A stretch of 64,000 nucleotides of DNA from Halichondria panicea (Eukaryota > Porifera > Demospongiae > Suberitida > Halichondriidae): contig NC_087381.1 of assembly GCF_963675165.1 (NCBI RefSeq), positions 1,054,001 to 1,118,000 of the forward strand. Direction: 5' to 3'. A program made the position numbers and the translations under genes. The notes beneath the pieces were generated by a model that saw only the letters and a program-made list of their open reading frames with translations, did not search any database and was not told where the DNA came from. Shown here one piece after another: positions 10,436 through 22,474 of the stretch (within the stretch, counting starts at the first letter, position 1; every line of letters begins with the position of its first letter).

Positions 10436-11722
10436 ACAATTATTATGCATAATAACTACAAATTGCATGTAACATTTTAGTGCGTATATGCGTTTGCTTC
10501 ATCTTCTATTTTATAGTTTATTCATCTTCTATTATAATTATGTGTGGTTATGCATTTTCAATTATGCCATGATAATGATTATAATATTATTACACCCACT
10601 CAACCAACGTTGCCTTGAGGCTGCTGCCGCGATTTCGATACATTTACACCCATAAATCCTTAATCCATGGTATTATAGCTGCATGAATTTTCAACACGTC
10701 CGCTTTCTTCACCTCAAAGCCGAGAGCTCTGATGGCCACCTGCCCGGTCGGTGCACATGAACATGCAAAGTGAATACAGAAACCATTCAAGATCTACCCA
10801 GGTCATAATTATTATTTACCCTCTGTACTGTATTCAAACTATTGAAGTGCATTGACATGCCTACACATGAATCGAAGGTATACATAGTTCAGTATATACT
10901 TCTCTCATGTTTGGTAAAACAGTAACAAGACTATGCTAAATGATGGCATAAGGTAAAATGTTGAAATATCGCATATAAATTTTAGAGGCGAATATTAAAG
11001 TACAGTATAAAATGAATGCAGCTAAAATTGAACTATATGCTATGATATGTATATCTATCACAATTGAAGTGACCCTTTTCGGAATTTTTATTTCAACCAC
11101 CTGTAGGCCCTGGTAAATTATACTTTTTTTCGCCCATTATTCTATTCTTTAATTCTTGAAAAATGTGTCTATTATTCTCATAAAAAATCCGATCATTCCC
11201 GAAGTTAAGACGTAGATATAAGCACAGCACACAACTGACATGCAGACATAATTAATATAATCATGATTCTCATCATGATTCCCATGCTAACTTGAACTGA
11301 GCCATAAATATTCACCTTCAGCATTTTTGCCATGAAAACGTTGTTAGGAAAAACTTAATGTAATGATCTTTACCAAAAATGGACATTGACCTACATACAT
11401 GCTAAAATTATTCCAAGTATAATTTATCAGGGCCTAACCACCTGTATATAAATACAATAGCTCGATTGGACAGAGTGGGATATAAATTATAGTAGCATGC
11501 AGAAATTAATGCATGCATAGTTTTAAAAATGGCTGTTAGTGTCAAAATCAAGGCTGCAGCCCCGAGGGCAAAATTGGTTGATTGGGTATAATGTAGTGTA
11601 CCATCACAGTGACTACTAACAGACAAACTAATACACTAGCTGTATGTGAACAAATACGCACTAGGTTGCAACAACAAAAAATGGATATACATGTTAAGTT
11701 ATTATATGCATTGAGTAAAAGT
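10436..11722. repeat. Convergent spacer holding a centrin-3-like exon fragment; copy of 25534-27512
   Basis: Lies between the 3' ends of a + copy and a minus copy. It aligns by eye with 25534-27512 along nearly its whole length, except for an element of about 670 bases present only in the latter. Apart from the exon fragment at 10686-10739 I see nothing coding. Confidence 0.65.
10686..10739 (-). pseudogene. Centrin-3-like exon fragment
   Basis: On the minus strand this reads VAIRALGFEVKKADVLKI. That closely resembles the centrin EF-hand segment, and best the centrin-3 VAMRALGFDVKKADVLKI. It is preceded on that strand by an AG (ccgggcag), as for a splice acceptor; no other centrin exon is visible nearby. 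A matching copy is at 25775-25828. Best read as one duplicated or captured exon. Identification is from remembered family sequence, not a search. Confidence 0.6.
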
Positions 11723-13226
11723 TCAGTGATACATATGGTTGGAAAGGTACCAATCATAGACCTCCTCTACCACTCTGTGTGCATTGTATTCCTCGTCTCT
11801 AACTCTCCTCTTGTACCAGTGAGCCAGGAGGCAGTACAGGATGAATCCAAACAATGTAATCACTACCATGACTGAAGAATATATTATATAGTTGTAGCAT
11901 TTGTAGCCCAGCTTGACCGTGATACCAAAGAAAAGTTCACCGAGGCTTAACGATGAGCCATGAAGTAATAATGCAAATCCCGCCAATAGACCACGCATGT
12001 TATATGGAGATTGCGCACAAGCAAACAACAGAATCAAGTTTGTCAAGAAGGACAAGTAAACAAGACCGCCAATTATTGAAGTAGCTATTTCAATCCAAGC
12101 TTGTATATCATGGAAATAGCTCACAACTTCAGCACTCAATATTCCTATATTTGCTACCACAATGATGAAGCAAGCAAATCCAATCTGTTTCAGGATACTT
12201 GGTGGTTCCATTTTAACCAGAGGATAGACTATAAATTCTGAGATAATTGTTACTAGCATTGCACAAAAAAAAGGGTGATAAGTGAAGAGACTAATAAGTA
12301 AAGCAGTGCATTAATTTTGTCGACAGAGGTTAAAGGTCGGTGATTAAGATGTACGTATAATTCCCGGGATGATAATGAGACAAAAAACAATGGTATTTGG
12401 ATAATAATAATTTTGAAGAACGATTTTACATTTTCAACTTGCTCTGTAGTGAATGGACCACCGTATCTCGACTTTCCCAGGTCCATTCTTGAAGGTATGT
12501 CTTCCTCCCAGTATGTGAGAGCACTGCGATTGAGGGGAGCTTTGTGCTTGGCTGCAAACTTGAGAACTTGGTAGATGATTTTGAGGGACTGAGGTGATTT
12601 TGGTTCAATTATTAGCCATTTGGGGCTAAAAGAAAAATGCTACAGCACAAAATGGTCATAGCAAACACTGGGTAGAGACCTAAGAAAATGATATTATTGT
12701 CAGGATCTAAGAAAGCACAAGATTCTGTGCTTTTTTGAATAATCCATACACCAAACAGAGCTGAGAAAATGAACCATTTGATAAAACTTATAATGTTGTC
12801 AGACGAAGCATCTGGCATCTGATCCAAGCCTAGCTGAAGAGCTGTTACTGCGCATGCACTAGCTCCAAGATACGCAACTAGCACAGCTGCAGTTGTAGCA
12901 ACCATAGTAAGAGTTGAATCAACTCCCTCATCTTTAATTATCACACCAATGCAGGTCATTACCGCCGAAATAAAAAATAGTAGTGCACCGAACCTAAACA
13001 CCTTGAAGTTTCCATACCGTACATCAGCTAACGAGCCGGCTATGGGAGTAAAAGCAATAATCGGTAATTGAAGAAGTCTTTGATCCTTGTAGTGGAGATA
13101 GGTTTGGATACCTCCTGATTTTGTGAACATACGATAAAGGGAAGTCATTACTGATGTTATTAGCATTATCCACACAAGAACTAGAAAAGCTCCTTTTGAG
13201 TAGAAATATCGCAGCTTGTACTTCAT
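11723..13226 (-). pseudogene. POT/SLC15-like transporter copy 5, minus strand, frameshifted
   Basis: Begins on the minus strand at 13226 (MKYKLRYFYSKGAFLVLVWIM) and reads 204 residues to FLLAPNG and a stop. The cause is loss of one A from the same A4 run as in the 4497-6002 copy. Nine bases are missing in frame after GVWI (helix 5 end). The central loop is open at 12486-12253, a 5-base gain near 12310 shifts the frame again, and 12259-11723 completes helices 8-12 (YDWYLSNHMYH). Its closest relative is the minus copy at 27513-29025, which lacks the A-run lesion. Together they mark a segmental duplication. Confidence 0.8.
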
Positions 13227-13266
13227 CTTTTTCTCTTGTATAGAAGTGTTTTAACAGAGCTAAAAA

Positions 13267-13398
13267 GTGCCCAAAAAGCATCACCTCAATTGTGGATTCA
13301 GTGTCGTCTCGTATCATTCCCACACTCAAGAGGAGCAGACCTTCCACCTGCTGGCAGAGACACCCGAGGACATGAGATACTGGGTTCATGGATTGAGG
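13267..13398 (+). pseudogene. PH-domain C-terminal exon fragment
   Basis: The frame reads GFSVVSYHSHTQEEQTFHLLA followed by ETPEDMRYWVHGLR. This looks like the last strands and the closing alpha helix (Trp305-type WV..LR) of a pleckstrin-homology domain. A gtgtgtgg donor-like sequence follows the LR codons. No other part of the parent gene is nearby. Related fragments lie at 21614, 29407, 33431, 51954 and 55380. The parent protein is not identified. Confidence 0.55.
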
Positions 13399-14302
13399 TG
13401 TGTGGATATAGTGTGGGGTGGGCGGGCATGCATGCATGGACTGTGGTGTGTGGATGTGGGGGCGGGTGCACGGACTAGGAGGTGTGTTGGGGGAGGTGGA
13501 AGCTAACTTTGAATTGAATTTGGTACATGCAATATGAAAAACTCGCTATAGTGGGAGTAGCAAAGATGCTTTATCTTGTGCTGTGTAAAGGTTAATGTAT
13601 GGAATAGTGTTTGCTTGCAATTGAAATAGCCTGCCCTGTTTCAGTAGGTGTGTTATCGTTCACTAGATGTGTGTTTAAATCAGATCAGCACTAACATTTA
13701 ATTGTTAGTAAGTGTCAAAAACTTTCAATATTTCACCAAAAAATTTCTTTGTGTGAAATACTGATTTAAATCACCTTTGTCGATGACCTTGTTCACAAGG
13801 CGTACTGGTCCAATTAGACATCAATTTTGGCCCATTTTTCCATTGATTGGTAACCCAATCAACTAATTTCACCCCCGGGACTGCGGCCTTGATTTTTCGA
13901 TACTTTTACAGCCAAGAACCATGCATGCATGGCTTGTATAGTATTTATACTGCTAATCGTGTGCTCAAAGGTATAGGATGTTTTGACAACATCCATGGAC
14001 TTGTTAATATAATTATAGTACCAAACAGATGATACAGCATGCACTGCAGAGATTGGTTTTTACATAATTATACTCTTCAGTTCTTATAAAGTACTTTTCA
14101 CAATGTTAGCTTTATTCAATTGGCTATCACAATAATTTTAATTCACCTCTTAATGGCCACGTCACAGAATGAACTTCCAGGCCGGTTCTTTCTTGACGTG
14201 CCATTAAGAGAGGTGACTGAGGCTAGGACAAGCTTCAGTAAATCTAGTACGAAATCAAACTAACAAGGAGCCATCACCTAGTCTTAAATATCCGCCTCTA
14301 CG

Positions 14303-14506
14303 CCGTATAGCGGGTAATTTTCGTGGGGTAAAATTTCGTTATTTTCGTGGGCAGGCTGACCTCCACGAAATTTTATCGTAGACGTGGCTTATCTAAACTT
14401 AGGAATGCCGTGCAGCCACGAGACTAAACGAAATTTTTACTCACGAAAACTACCGTTTCTCGAGTTGAACGAATTTTTTACCCCACGAAACTTACCCGCT
14501 ATACGG
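14303..14506. mobile_element. MITE, ccgtatagcgggtaattttc family
   Basis: Ends are ccgtatagcgggtaattttc and its near-complement acttacccgctatacgg, about 204 bases. The paralogous site near 30740-30765 (cgcctctatacgcaaaagg) lacks it, so it inserted after that duplication. No coding frame. Confidence 0.75.
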
Positions 14507-14600
14507 TATTCGAGAATAGCCATCATCTATATAATTATGTCACATGCAGGTTGGTTAAATATATATTTGCAGCTCTGGAGCAGCAATAATCAATCACATA

Positions 14601-14806
14601 CCGTATAGCTGGTAATTTTCGTGGGGCAAAATATTCGTGGTTTTTGTGGTTGGAGGTCTGACCACGAATATTTTACCCACGAATGAAGCGACCTTGCCTA
14701 CCTTTACCTACAATCCAAGCAGCAACCACGAAAATATTATCCACGAAATGTCTCAATATTGCTGAACCACGAATATTTTGTCCCCCGAAAATTACCCGCT
14801 ATACGG
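14601..14806. mobile_element. MITE, ccgtatagc(t)ggtaattttc family, TA target duplication
   Basis: Terminal inverted repeats ccgtatagctggtaattttc / gaaaattacccgctatacgg flanked by TA on both sides (14599-14600 and 14807-14808). The empty site near 30845-30860 reads caattacataattatagtc. A TA target fits Tc1/mariner-type mobilisation. Confidence 0.8.
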
Positions 14807-14840
14807 TAATTATAGTCACTCTCCTCCATGCTGTGATGAT

Positions 14841-14852
14841 TGCTGAGTCAGC
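14841..14852 (+). promoter_or_regulatory. Maf/AP-1-like site (tgctgagtcagc)
   Basis: Matches 12 bases of the T-MARE palindrome (an AP-1 core with Maf flanks). The same site recurs in the class II upstream modules at 24560, 30886 and 42616, and partly at 17623, 35273, 44608 and 52970. Function inferred. Confidence 0.4.
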
Positions 14853-15622
14853 GAATAATTATGTGTAGCTCTAATTATGGTACTCTGCACAATTAGTGCA
14901 TGCATGTCGTAAGACTATAAAATTATTCGGCTAAAGATCTGGCAATTGCTCCCTTCTTTTATCTTGCTATTGTTTTTTCGACGTTGAATGAGTTCTCTCT
15001 CTGTACCTATATATAATATGTATTTGCTGACTCGGCAATAACACTGTGCTCTCGAGACTTATGTAATTGCTAATCGCTCCAGCTAGAGCTGTACCACACC
15101 TACCTGCCGTACCTCTGCTGATTTGCAATACAATTCATGTACTGTGAAGTTAGTCATTATAATTACGTATCATGGCCAGCACAGATCAATTTTGTTGATT
15201 AACATTCACCATTCCTAACAATACTTGTTTACATAGAAAGTATACTACCAACATGAGTATACATTTACCCCAGTTTACGTTTAGATGCTAGATAGAGTAA
15301 GGCATCTATAATCAGACACAATACATGTTCAGACACTCATTCTAAGGAAACAAGCAGTGATAACAATTTTTCTTTTGCATCATCTGATCAAGCATGTGTT
15401 ACTATGCAAAAAAGAATTGATAAATATCAACTACTAAGTCTTCAAGAGCTGAAAATGTGCTAGTGTCTGATAAATGGTAAGAACAGACAAAAAAATCAAT
15501 CATCAGACACACCTACCATTTCTTCTGTAGGGGGATATGCTGAGAGTCACATAGTAATTATGTAAGGGCAATAACTAAACAATAAAACTCCCAAAGTTAG
15601 AGTTGCAAACGCTTGTATGTCC

Positions 15623-17592
15623 TAGCCTCGATTCCAGGCCGTGAAGAGAAAGTCGGCCGGTGTACTTTGTATGCGCATGCGCGATACAATTGACAACAAT
15701 TTCATCATACAAATTGTAAAAAAACAGACAAAGTTACAAAAAGGAAGAATACGTATGACAATGTGACCACAATGGCAGCTTTCAGAGACACTATAAATGA
15801 TTAATCAATTATGCTGCAGCAGTGTTGTTTCTTCTAGATCTGTTTATCAAAGAGACAGTTCAAGAAGGCCTCCCAGACAGTAGAGCTGCTAGGAAGAGTG
15901 GTTGACTCTTTAATACATCAGTAGATCTTAGTCTCATGAATCAGCCGCCATTCCTTTCCAAAGGAATGGCGGCTGATTCATGAAACTAAGTAGATCTTGA
16001 GTGAATACTATTAAACTTCCTGAGTGTCGAGTTAAAGCTTATTAAAAGCTTTCAGGAGTAATCATTAGCTTCTTTATCTTTAGCCTCCTTCACCGCTGTC
16101 ACAGCAGATACAGTCCGGGCCAAAAATGTGTCCGGCCGGACACTAAACACTAGCGGAAATGGTCCGAACTGATTACTTTTTAGTAGAAACTGTCCGTCTA
16201 TCAATAGCAGTAATTCACTGCCAAACCACCCCATTGGCTAACTTCATTTTACAGCAAGGAAGTGAAAAGACAGAGTCAGAGTAAGATATTAAAGTGTAAA
16301 CAGCAATAGAAGTTCTCAGTCTGAATAAAATAATATAATAAAAAATCTAGATCTAGCTACAAAATTAATCATGAAGATTACAGATGCATGAATACTTACT
16401 GACTTGTTATCATCAGTCTAGTCAGGTGGGAAAACAACGCATCACTCTAGGAACTATGATACAGGTCTTGTGGTATCATGCACTCTTCGCATTTTGCACA
16501 TTCTATTATCTACACTCCCTGCTTCTTTGGTCTTGAGTGGAAGAGCTTCTTCCCATTGGTACATGTAATGATGTACTTATTCCCACGGGGTGTCTCTTTT
16601 AGATTTAGTGGGCTAATCAAATCATTGCCAGACACTGCTGACAGGCACACAGTTTTTGTTAAGAGTGAGATTAGCTCGTTGGCAAGCTATCACAAGTGTT
16701 GACATAGTTGTTTTGATCTTTTCATTCTAGTAGTGCCTGCATAATATGCATGCATTTCATTATGAACTTTTTAATACAACTGAGTGTACAACCTTAATTA
16801 AATAGTGCCTGAGCTTATCTTCTCCCTAGTTTTAAATGCCCAGCTAGCTTGTCTGAATGACAAACAGTTATGATCCTCTTCTTTCTACCCTCATCTCTGA
16901 TCCACTACCTCTCTCTGCGCTGCCACCATGAGTACGTGTAGTAAAGAAGGCCATCATGAATTCTGAACTTCTTCTTTAATATGCTTCTCTGGCCCCTTCA
17001 CTTGCATTATGCTATCTACGGTTTATCCCCCCAGACAATACACGCGGCACCAGACAGGAAATGCGACGCGAACGCTGTCCGGCACGGACCGTTTCTGCGC
17101 ATGCAATTAGTCCCCCGGACCAAATTCTGGCCGGACTTTATTTCCTGTGACACCGGCCTTCATAGTAAGAAAGTTCCCTAAGTGAAGTGCGGCCTGGGAT
17201 CAAGGCTACTTTATCTTCAGCAATGACTTCCTGTCGAACATAAAGGCAAGATTTAGTAGCAGAAGACTTGCCTGGTCCATATTACCACAGCCTCATCAGG
17301 GGACCCACAGGAACACATCATCCCTTTCCTATAACATCTGTAGCCTTACAGTGTAGAGTGTCGTTAAGTCGAGACTTGGCTTGATAACAATAAAGGGCAT
17401 AAGAACTCAGTCATCTTTGCACAATACTTCTATGTATTAAAGGACTGTAACTTCAGAATACAAATAGTATACGGTTTATTTTACTGACAGTATCCACAAA
17501 TACACGGATTACCCCCTTTTTGGGGTAATGTACGCGCATGCGTACCAGGTATACCAGGCCGTCTTTCTCTTCGCGGCCTGGAATCGAAACTA
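15623..17592. mobile_element. TIR element, tagcctcgattccaggccg family, with nested insertion
   Basis: Begins tagcctcgattccaggccg and ends cggcctggaatcgaaacta. It is flanked by the 8-base direct repeat gtatgtcc (15615-15622 and 17593-17600). No transposase frame is visible. The paralogous copy is 43411-44583 with the same target repeats, so one insertion was later duplicated. This copy alone contains the nested element 16081-17208. An 8-base target points to hAT or a similar superfamily. Confidence 0.8.
16081..17208. mobile_element. Nested TIR element of the same tagcc...ggcta family
   Basis: Begins tagcctccttcaccgctg and ends gcctgggatcaaggcta. It is flanked by the exact 9-base repeat ctttatctt (16072-16080 and 17209-17217). 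The empty site is near 43788-43800 (cttctttaacttcagc). Internal sequence has inverted ccggac/gtccgg-rich stretches (about 16110-16190 and 17050-17150), suggesting a further old foldback. Short open frames inside show no family. Confidence 0.75.
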
Positions 17593-17622
17593 GTATGTCC
17601 ATGCAGCAATTATTTTTATTTC

Positions 17623-17632
17623 TGCTGAGTCA
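17623..17632 (+). promoter_or_regulatory. AP-1-like tgctgagtca upstream of the 17910 copy
   Basis: Partial version of the tgctgagtcagc site, about 280 bases before the broken copy at 17910. Confidence 0.3.
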
Positions 17633-17909
17633 CTCGCGTATCAATAATTAGACAGCAAATGGGGTCAAAGGTCAAAGGCCATTAACATACACTTGCACGT
17701 TTACTAAGAACATTTGACTCTTGATCCCAGTTGCGTAGGGTGCCAAGAACATTTGACCTTTGACCTCATTCTCTTTCAAGTGGTTAAAATAACAGAATAT
17801 GTGTAGTTTCAACTTTGGATACATTCATCATTTATATACACAATACTTGTTTACATAGAAAGTGAGAATAATGCCACTTAGTAAACAACATAGTACAGTC
17901 AAATGTTAG

Positions 17910-19386
17910 GGAGCTTTTCTAGTTCTTGTGTGGTGTATGCTTATAACATCAGCAGCGACTTTCCTATTACGTATGCTCAACAATTCGTGGAGAATCACAA
18001 ACTATTCTCAGTACAAGAATCAAACACTTCTTTTGATACCGATGATTGCTTTTATCCCCATAGCGGGCTGGTTAGCTGATGTACGGTATGGAAACTTCAA
18101 GGTGTTTAGGTTCGGTGTACTACTATTTTTTGTTTCAACGGTATTGAACTGCATTTGTCTGATAATTAAAGAAGAGGGAATTCATCCGACTGTTACTATG
18201 GTTGCTACAACTGCAGCTGTGCTAGTTACATATATTGGAATTAGTGCATGCATAGTAACAGCTCTTCAGTTAGGCTTGGATCAGATGCCAGATGCTTCGT
18301 CTGACAACATTATAAGTTTTATCAAATGGTTCATTTTCTCAGCTCTCTTTGGTGTATGGATTAGTGAAATTATCCTAAACAGTACAGTATCTTGTGCTTT
18401 CATAGATCCTGATAATGATTTCATTTTCTTTAGTCTCTACCCAGTGCTTGCTATGAGTATTCTGTGCTGTAGTCTTTTTCTTTTAGCCCCAAAATGGCTA
18501 ATAATTGAACCAAAATCACCTCAGTCTCTCAAAATCATCTACCAAGTTCTCAAGTTTGCAGCCAAGCACAAAACTCCCTCAATCGCAGTGCTCTCACATA
18601 CTGGGAGGAAGACGTACCTTCAAGAATGGACCTGGGAAAGTCGAGATACGGTGGTCCATTCACTACAGAGCAAGTTGAAGATGTGAAAACGTTATTCAAG
18701 ATTATTGTTATCCAAATACCGTTGTTTTTTGTCTCATTATCATCACAATTACATGTACATGCATCTTCATCACCAACTATTACCGTCTATCGACAAATGC
18801 ACTGCATGCTTCACTTATTAGACTCACATATCACTCGTGTGTCTGTGCAATGTTAGTAACGCTTATCTCAGAATTTATAGTCTATCCTCTAGTTAAAATG
18901 GAACCACCAAGTATCCTGAAACAGATTGGATTTGCTTGCTTCATTGTTGTGACAGCAAATATAGGGATATTGAGTGCAGAAGTTGTGAGCTATTATCGTG
19001 ATATTCAAAATTGGATCGAAATAGCTAGTTCAATAATTGGTGGTCTTGTTAACTTTTCCTTTTTGAGAAACTGTATTCTGCTGTTTGCTTGTGCACAATC
19101 TCCATATAACATGCGTGGTCTATTGGCGGGATTTGTATTATTACTTCATATCTCATCATTACTCCTTGGTGAAGCTTTCTTTACTATCACAGTCAAGTTT
19201 TGCGACAAATGCTACAACTATATAATATATTCGTCAGTCATGGTAGCGATTACTTTGTTTGGATTCATCTTGTACTGCCTCCTGGCTCGCTGGTACAAAA
19301 GAAGAGTTAGAGACGAGGAATACAATGCACACAGAGTGGTGGAGGAGGTCTATGATCGATACCTTTCCAACGACATGTATCACTAA
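17910..19386 (+). pseudogene. POT/SLC15-like transporter copy 6, 5'-truncated and frameshifted
   Basis: The first ~11 codons, including the ATG, are missing; homology begins at ggagcttttctagttcttg. The frame is then good from helix 1 to the central loop, with the LNNSWRIT loop type. One C is lost in the run before NRSALTYW (aaaactccctcaatcg near 18572), so translation runs into the +1 frame. A 4-base gain near 18806 (actgcatgcttcac) shifts it again. 18850-19386 gives helices 8-12 and the normal end. Upstream it has the class II module. Confidence 0.8.
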
Positions 19387-19828
19387 ACGATACAACTAAG
19401 ATATAATTATAACAGAGCAACCTAGTATACGTATATGAATGTGTACATAAACTTTTTTCTTCACCTGATAATTATGATAGTCATTATTAGCTTTACTTGT
19501 CTCAGTCATGTACTGTATGGTTTCATTTTCAATCAAGATTTATTGCAGCCAATCTTTCCCTCCTCACGGTTGCGCCCTCAGGCTCGATGGGTTTACTGCT
19601 ACAAGTATACCTATATAATTATAATCTATGTATCAATCTCGTCCTCCACACTGTACAATTGTATATTTATACAGGTGTTCGAATAACAGAAGCTGCATGT
19701 GTAGTTGTGATAGCTATTCCCCCATGCATCCATATACACTTGTTTACATGGAATTAGAAAGTGATAATGTCAAAATGAGAAAGTTCAGAGTATAGATAGC
19801 TAGATCATTAATTTTACACTTATTCAAG
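19387..19828 (+). repeat. Spacer with class I upstream module
   Basis: Carries cctcctcacggttgcgcc, a pyrimidine-rich stretch, a tatacaggtgttcgaataacag block near 19670 and acttgtttacatgg near 19738. No coding content. Confidence 0.6.
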
Positions 19829-21322
19829 ATGAAGTACAAGCTGCGATATTTCTACTCAAAAGAAGCTTTTCTAGTTCTTGTGTGGATAATGCTAATAACA
19901 TCAGCAATGAATATCTTATTTCATGTGCTCAGCAATTCATGGAGAATCAAAGCCTATCATCCCTACAGTGATCAAACTCTTCTTCTGATACCGATGATTA
20001 CCTTTATCCCCATAGCGGGCTGGCTAGCTGATGTACAGTATAGAAACTTCAAGTTGTTTATCGGTGTATTGCTATTATTTATCTCAACGGTATTGACCTG
20101 CATTTGTCTGATAATTCAACACGAAGGAGTTAATATGACTGTTGCTAGGGTTGTTGTAACTGCAGCTGTGTTAGTTGCGTATCTTGGATTTAGTGCATGC
20201 GCAGTAACAGCTCTTCAGCTAGGCTTGGACCGGATGCCAGATGCTTTGTCTGACAACATTATAAGTTTTATCAAATGGTTGATTTTCTCAATTATCTTTG
20301 GTGTATGGATTAGTGAGATTATTCTATAACCTGTGCTTTCATACATCCTTACAATGAGTTTGTTTTCTTTAGTCTCTATCCAGTGTTTGCTATGAGCATT
20401 TTGTGCTGTAGTATTTTTCTTTTAGCCCCAAAATGGCTAATAATTGAACCAAAATCACCTCAGTCCCTCAAAATCATCTGCCAAGTTCTCAAGTTTGCAG
20501 TCAAGCACAAAGCTCCACTCAATCGCAGTGCTCTCACATACTGGGAGGAAGACAAACCTTCAAGAATAGACCTTGGAAAGTCCAGATACGGTGGTCCATT
20601 CACTACAGAGCAAGTTGAAGATGTGAAAACGTTCTTTAAGATTATTGTTATCCAAATACCACTTTTTTTTTGTCTCATTATCATCTAGGAAATTACATGA
20701 ACATCTTGATTCCCCACCATTATCCTCTATCGACAAATGCACTGCTTCACTTATTAGTCTCACATATCACCCGTGTGTCTGTGTAATGTTAGTAACTCTT
20801 ATCTCAGAATTTATAGTCTATCCTCTAGTTAAAATGGAACCACCAAGTATCCTTAAACAGATTGGATTTGCTTGCTTCATTATTGTGAAGCAAATATAGG
20901 GATATTGAGTGCAGAAGTTGTGAGGTATTATCGTGATATTCAAAATTGGATCGCAATAGCTAGTTCAATAATTGGCGGTCTCGTTAACTTCTCCTTTTTG
21001 ACAAACTGTATTCTGTTGTTTGCTTGTGCGCAATCTCCATATAACATGTGTGATCTATTGGTGGGATTTGCATTATTACTTCATGCTTCATCATTAGCCC
21101 TTGGTGAACTTTTATTCGTTATCACGAATAAGTTTTGCGACAAATACTACAACTATATAATATATTCATCAGTCATGGTAGCAATTACTTTGTTTGGATT
21201 CATCCTGTACTGCCTCCCTGGCTCGCTGGTACAAGAGGAGAGTTAGAGACGAGGACTACAATGTACACAGAGTGGTGGAGGAGGTCTATGATAGATACCT
21301 TTCCAACGACATGTATCACTGA
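19829..21322 (+). pseudogene. POT/SLC15-like transporter copy 7, multiply broken
   Basis: Opens normally (MKYKLRYFYSKEAFLVLVWIM, LSNSWRIK loop type) and reads 166 residues into helix 5, then stops at 20327 (attctataacc) where about nine bases are lost relative to other copies. The helix 6 and central-loop frame is open at 20383-20688. A T-run gain (cactttttttttgtc) then shifts the frame, 20645-20899 covers helices 8-9, two bases are lost in gtggtagcaaat (near 20886), and 20872-21246 covers helices 9-12. A C gain (ctccctggctcgc) spoils the last codons. Confidence 0.8.
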
Positions 21323-21665
21323 ACGTTTAACTCATGACAATGTATAATAACTTATATGTATATCCATTTTCAACCTTTAGTGAGTGAGTATGTGATCACA
21401 TAGTATTAGTTCATCTTATCTGTTAGTATAGTCACTGTGTGCATTTCCACTTCATCAAACTAACTTTGCCCTCGGGGCTGCGGCCTCAATTTCGATAATC
21501 AATACAGCCATATTTTTAGAACCATGCATGGTTACAGGTAGATAACTATTTAATTTTTGCATGCTACTATGATTTTTATCCCACTCTGTCCAATCGAGCT
21601 ATTGCATTTATATATCATCCCCACACTCAAGAGGAACAGACCTGCCATCTGCTAGCAGAGACGCC

Positions 21666-22417
21666 CAGGGGCGGATCCAGGAAAAATGAAAGGGGGGGGG
21701 CTAGTAGAGAGGGGTGAAGCCACCCAGGGGGTGGGTGTGGGAGGGGGAGCATCCCCCTCCCGCCTCGCCGGAGGCGAAATTTTTTGCTTTTTTACAATTT
21801 GCTCACACTTTTACCTTTGAACTGTCATATTAATAAGTGAATACTGAATATGAAAAAGTTAATCAAAAAACTCGTTCTAATCAACAAAAGGATGTATACT
21901 GTAGATGTTACATCTACATTCATGCACTCTTGGTACTACATGAAAGAATCACAATGCCTACCCAGACTGCACTGAGAGTGAGAGGAGGTAAGGCTGGTTC
22001 CTTGCAACTAGCTGAAAAGTCTGAGATCTGCTCCATGTTGCAGCTCAACAGCATGCACAATAGCCTCCTTCACAAGGCCTAGGAAGAGAGGCCTGGGATA
22101 TGATCGAGGCTACAAACATTGCACAAGGAGCTGACTCAGCAACAGCAATAGTTGACCTATGCACTTTTATATTAGTTCTAGCTACTAGCTAGCTAGTATA
22201 GTATGTACGTCCAGCTAGCTAGCCTACATCCTTTATGCTCTTAGTAGCTAGACTTGGCTGTTGTCTAGCATCTCTTAAGTCAGTGAGTCTACATGCAGAT
22301 GCATAACTAACAAGGTTGGTGGCAAAATTGTTGTAACCTCAGACTAGCAATACATAGGTAGTTTTTTCAAAAGGGGGGGGCTTCAGCCCCTCAAAATCAG
22401 CCCTGGATCCGCCCCTG
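21666..22417. mobile_element. hAT-like MITE with caggggcggatccagg termini
   Basis: Perfect inverted ends caggggcggatccagg / cctggatccgcccctg. The 5 bases acgcc are present on both sides, while the empty site occurs at 33476-33492 and 55435-55441 (gagacgccagagg). 752 bases, no transposase. Confidence 0.8.
22061..22112. mobile_element. Minimal foldback, tagcc...ggcta ends
   Basis: 52 bases starting tagcctccttcac and ending gatcgaggcta, with aggcct arms between. Like 2636-2693 it is little more than two TIRs, and it sits inside another element. Confidence 0.4.
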
Positions 22418-22474
22418 ACGCCAGAGGACTTGATATACTGGGTGCATGCCCTGAGGTGTGTGGGTATAGTGCAG

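Larger units (their letters stand above)
13227..17909. repeat. Large spacer: PH-domain exon fragment, MITEs, nested TIR elements, class II module
   Basis: 4.7 kb with no intact gene. In order: a PH-domain fragment (13267-13398), tail modules, two MITEs (14303-14506 and 14601-14806), a Maf/AP-1-like site (14841), and a large TIR element (15623-17592) with a second element nested in it. A class II upstream module with a tgtttac box at 17848-17854 follows. The part from 13265 to about 15300 matches 29405-31560; the part from about 14810 matches 42530-44880. Confidence 0.7.
21614..22455 (+). pseudogene. PH-domain exon fragment split by a transposable element
   Basis: Left part 21614-21665 (cacactcaagaggaacag... 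to gcagagacgcc) and right part 22418-22455 (acgccagaggacttgat... to ctgagg) are the same exon fragment seen whole at 33431-33520. They are separated by the element at 21666-22417. Confidence 0.6.

Noticed and set aside
16052-17181. Short open frames inside the nested TIR element, possible transposase remnants
   Set aside because: None exceeds about 75 residues or shows a DDE or zinc-finger motif.
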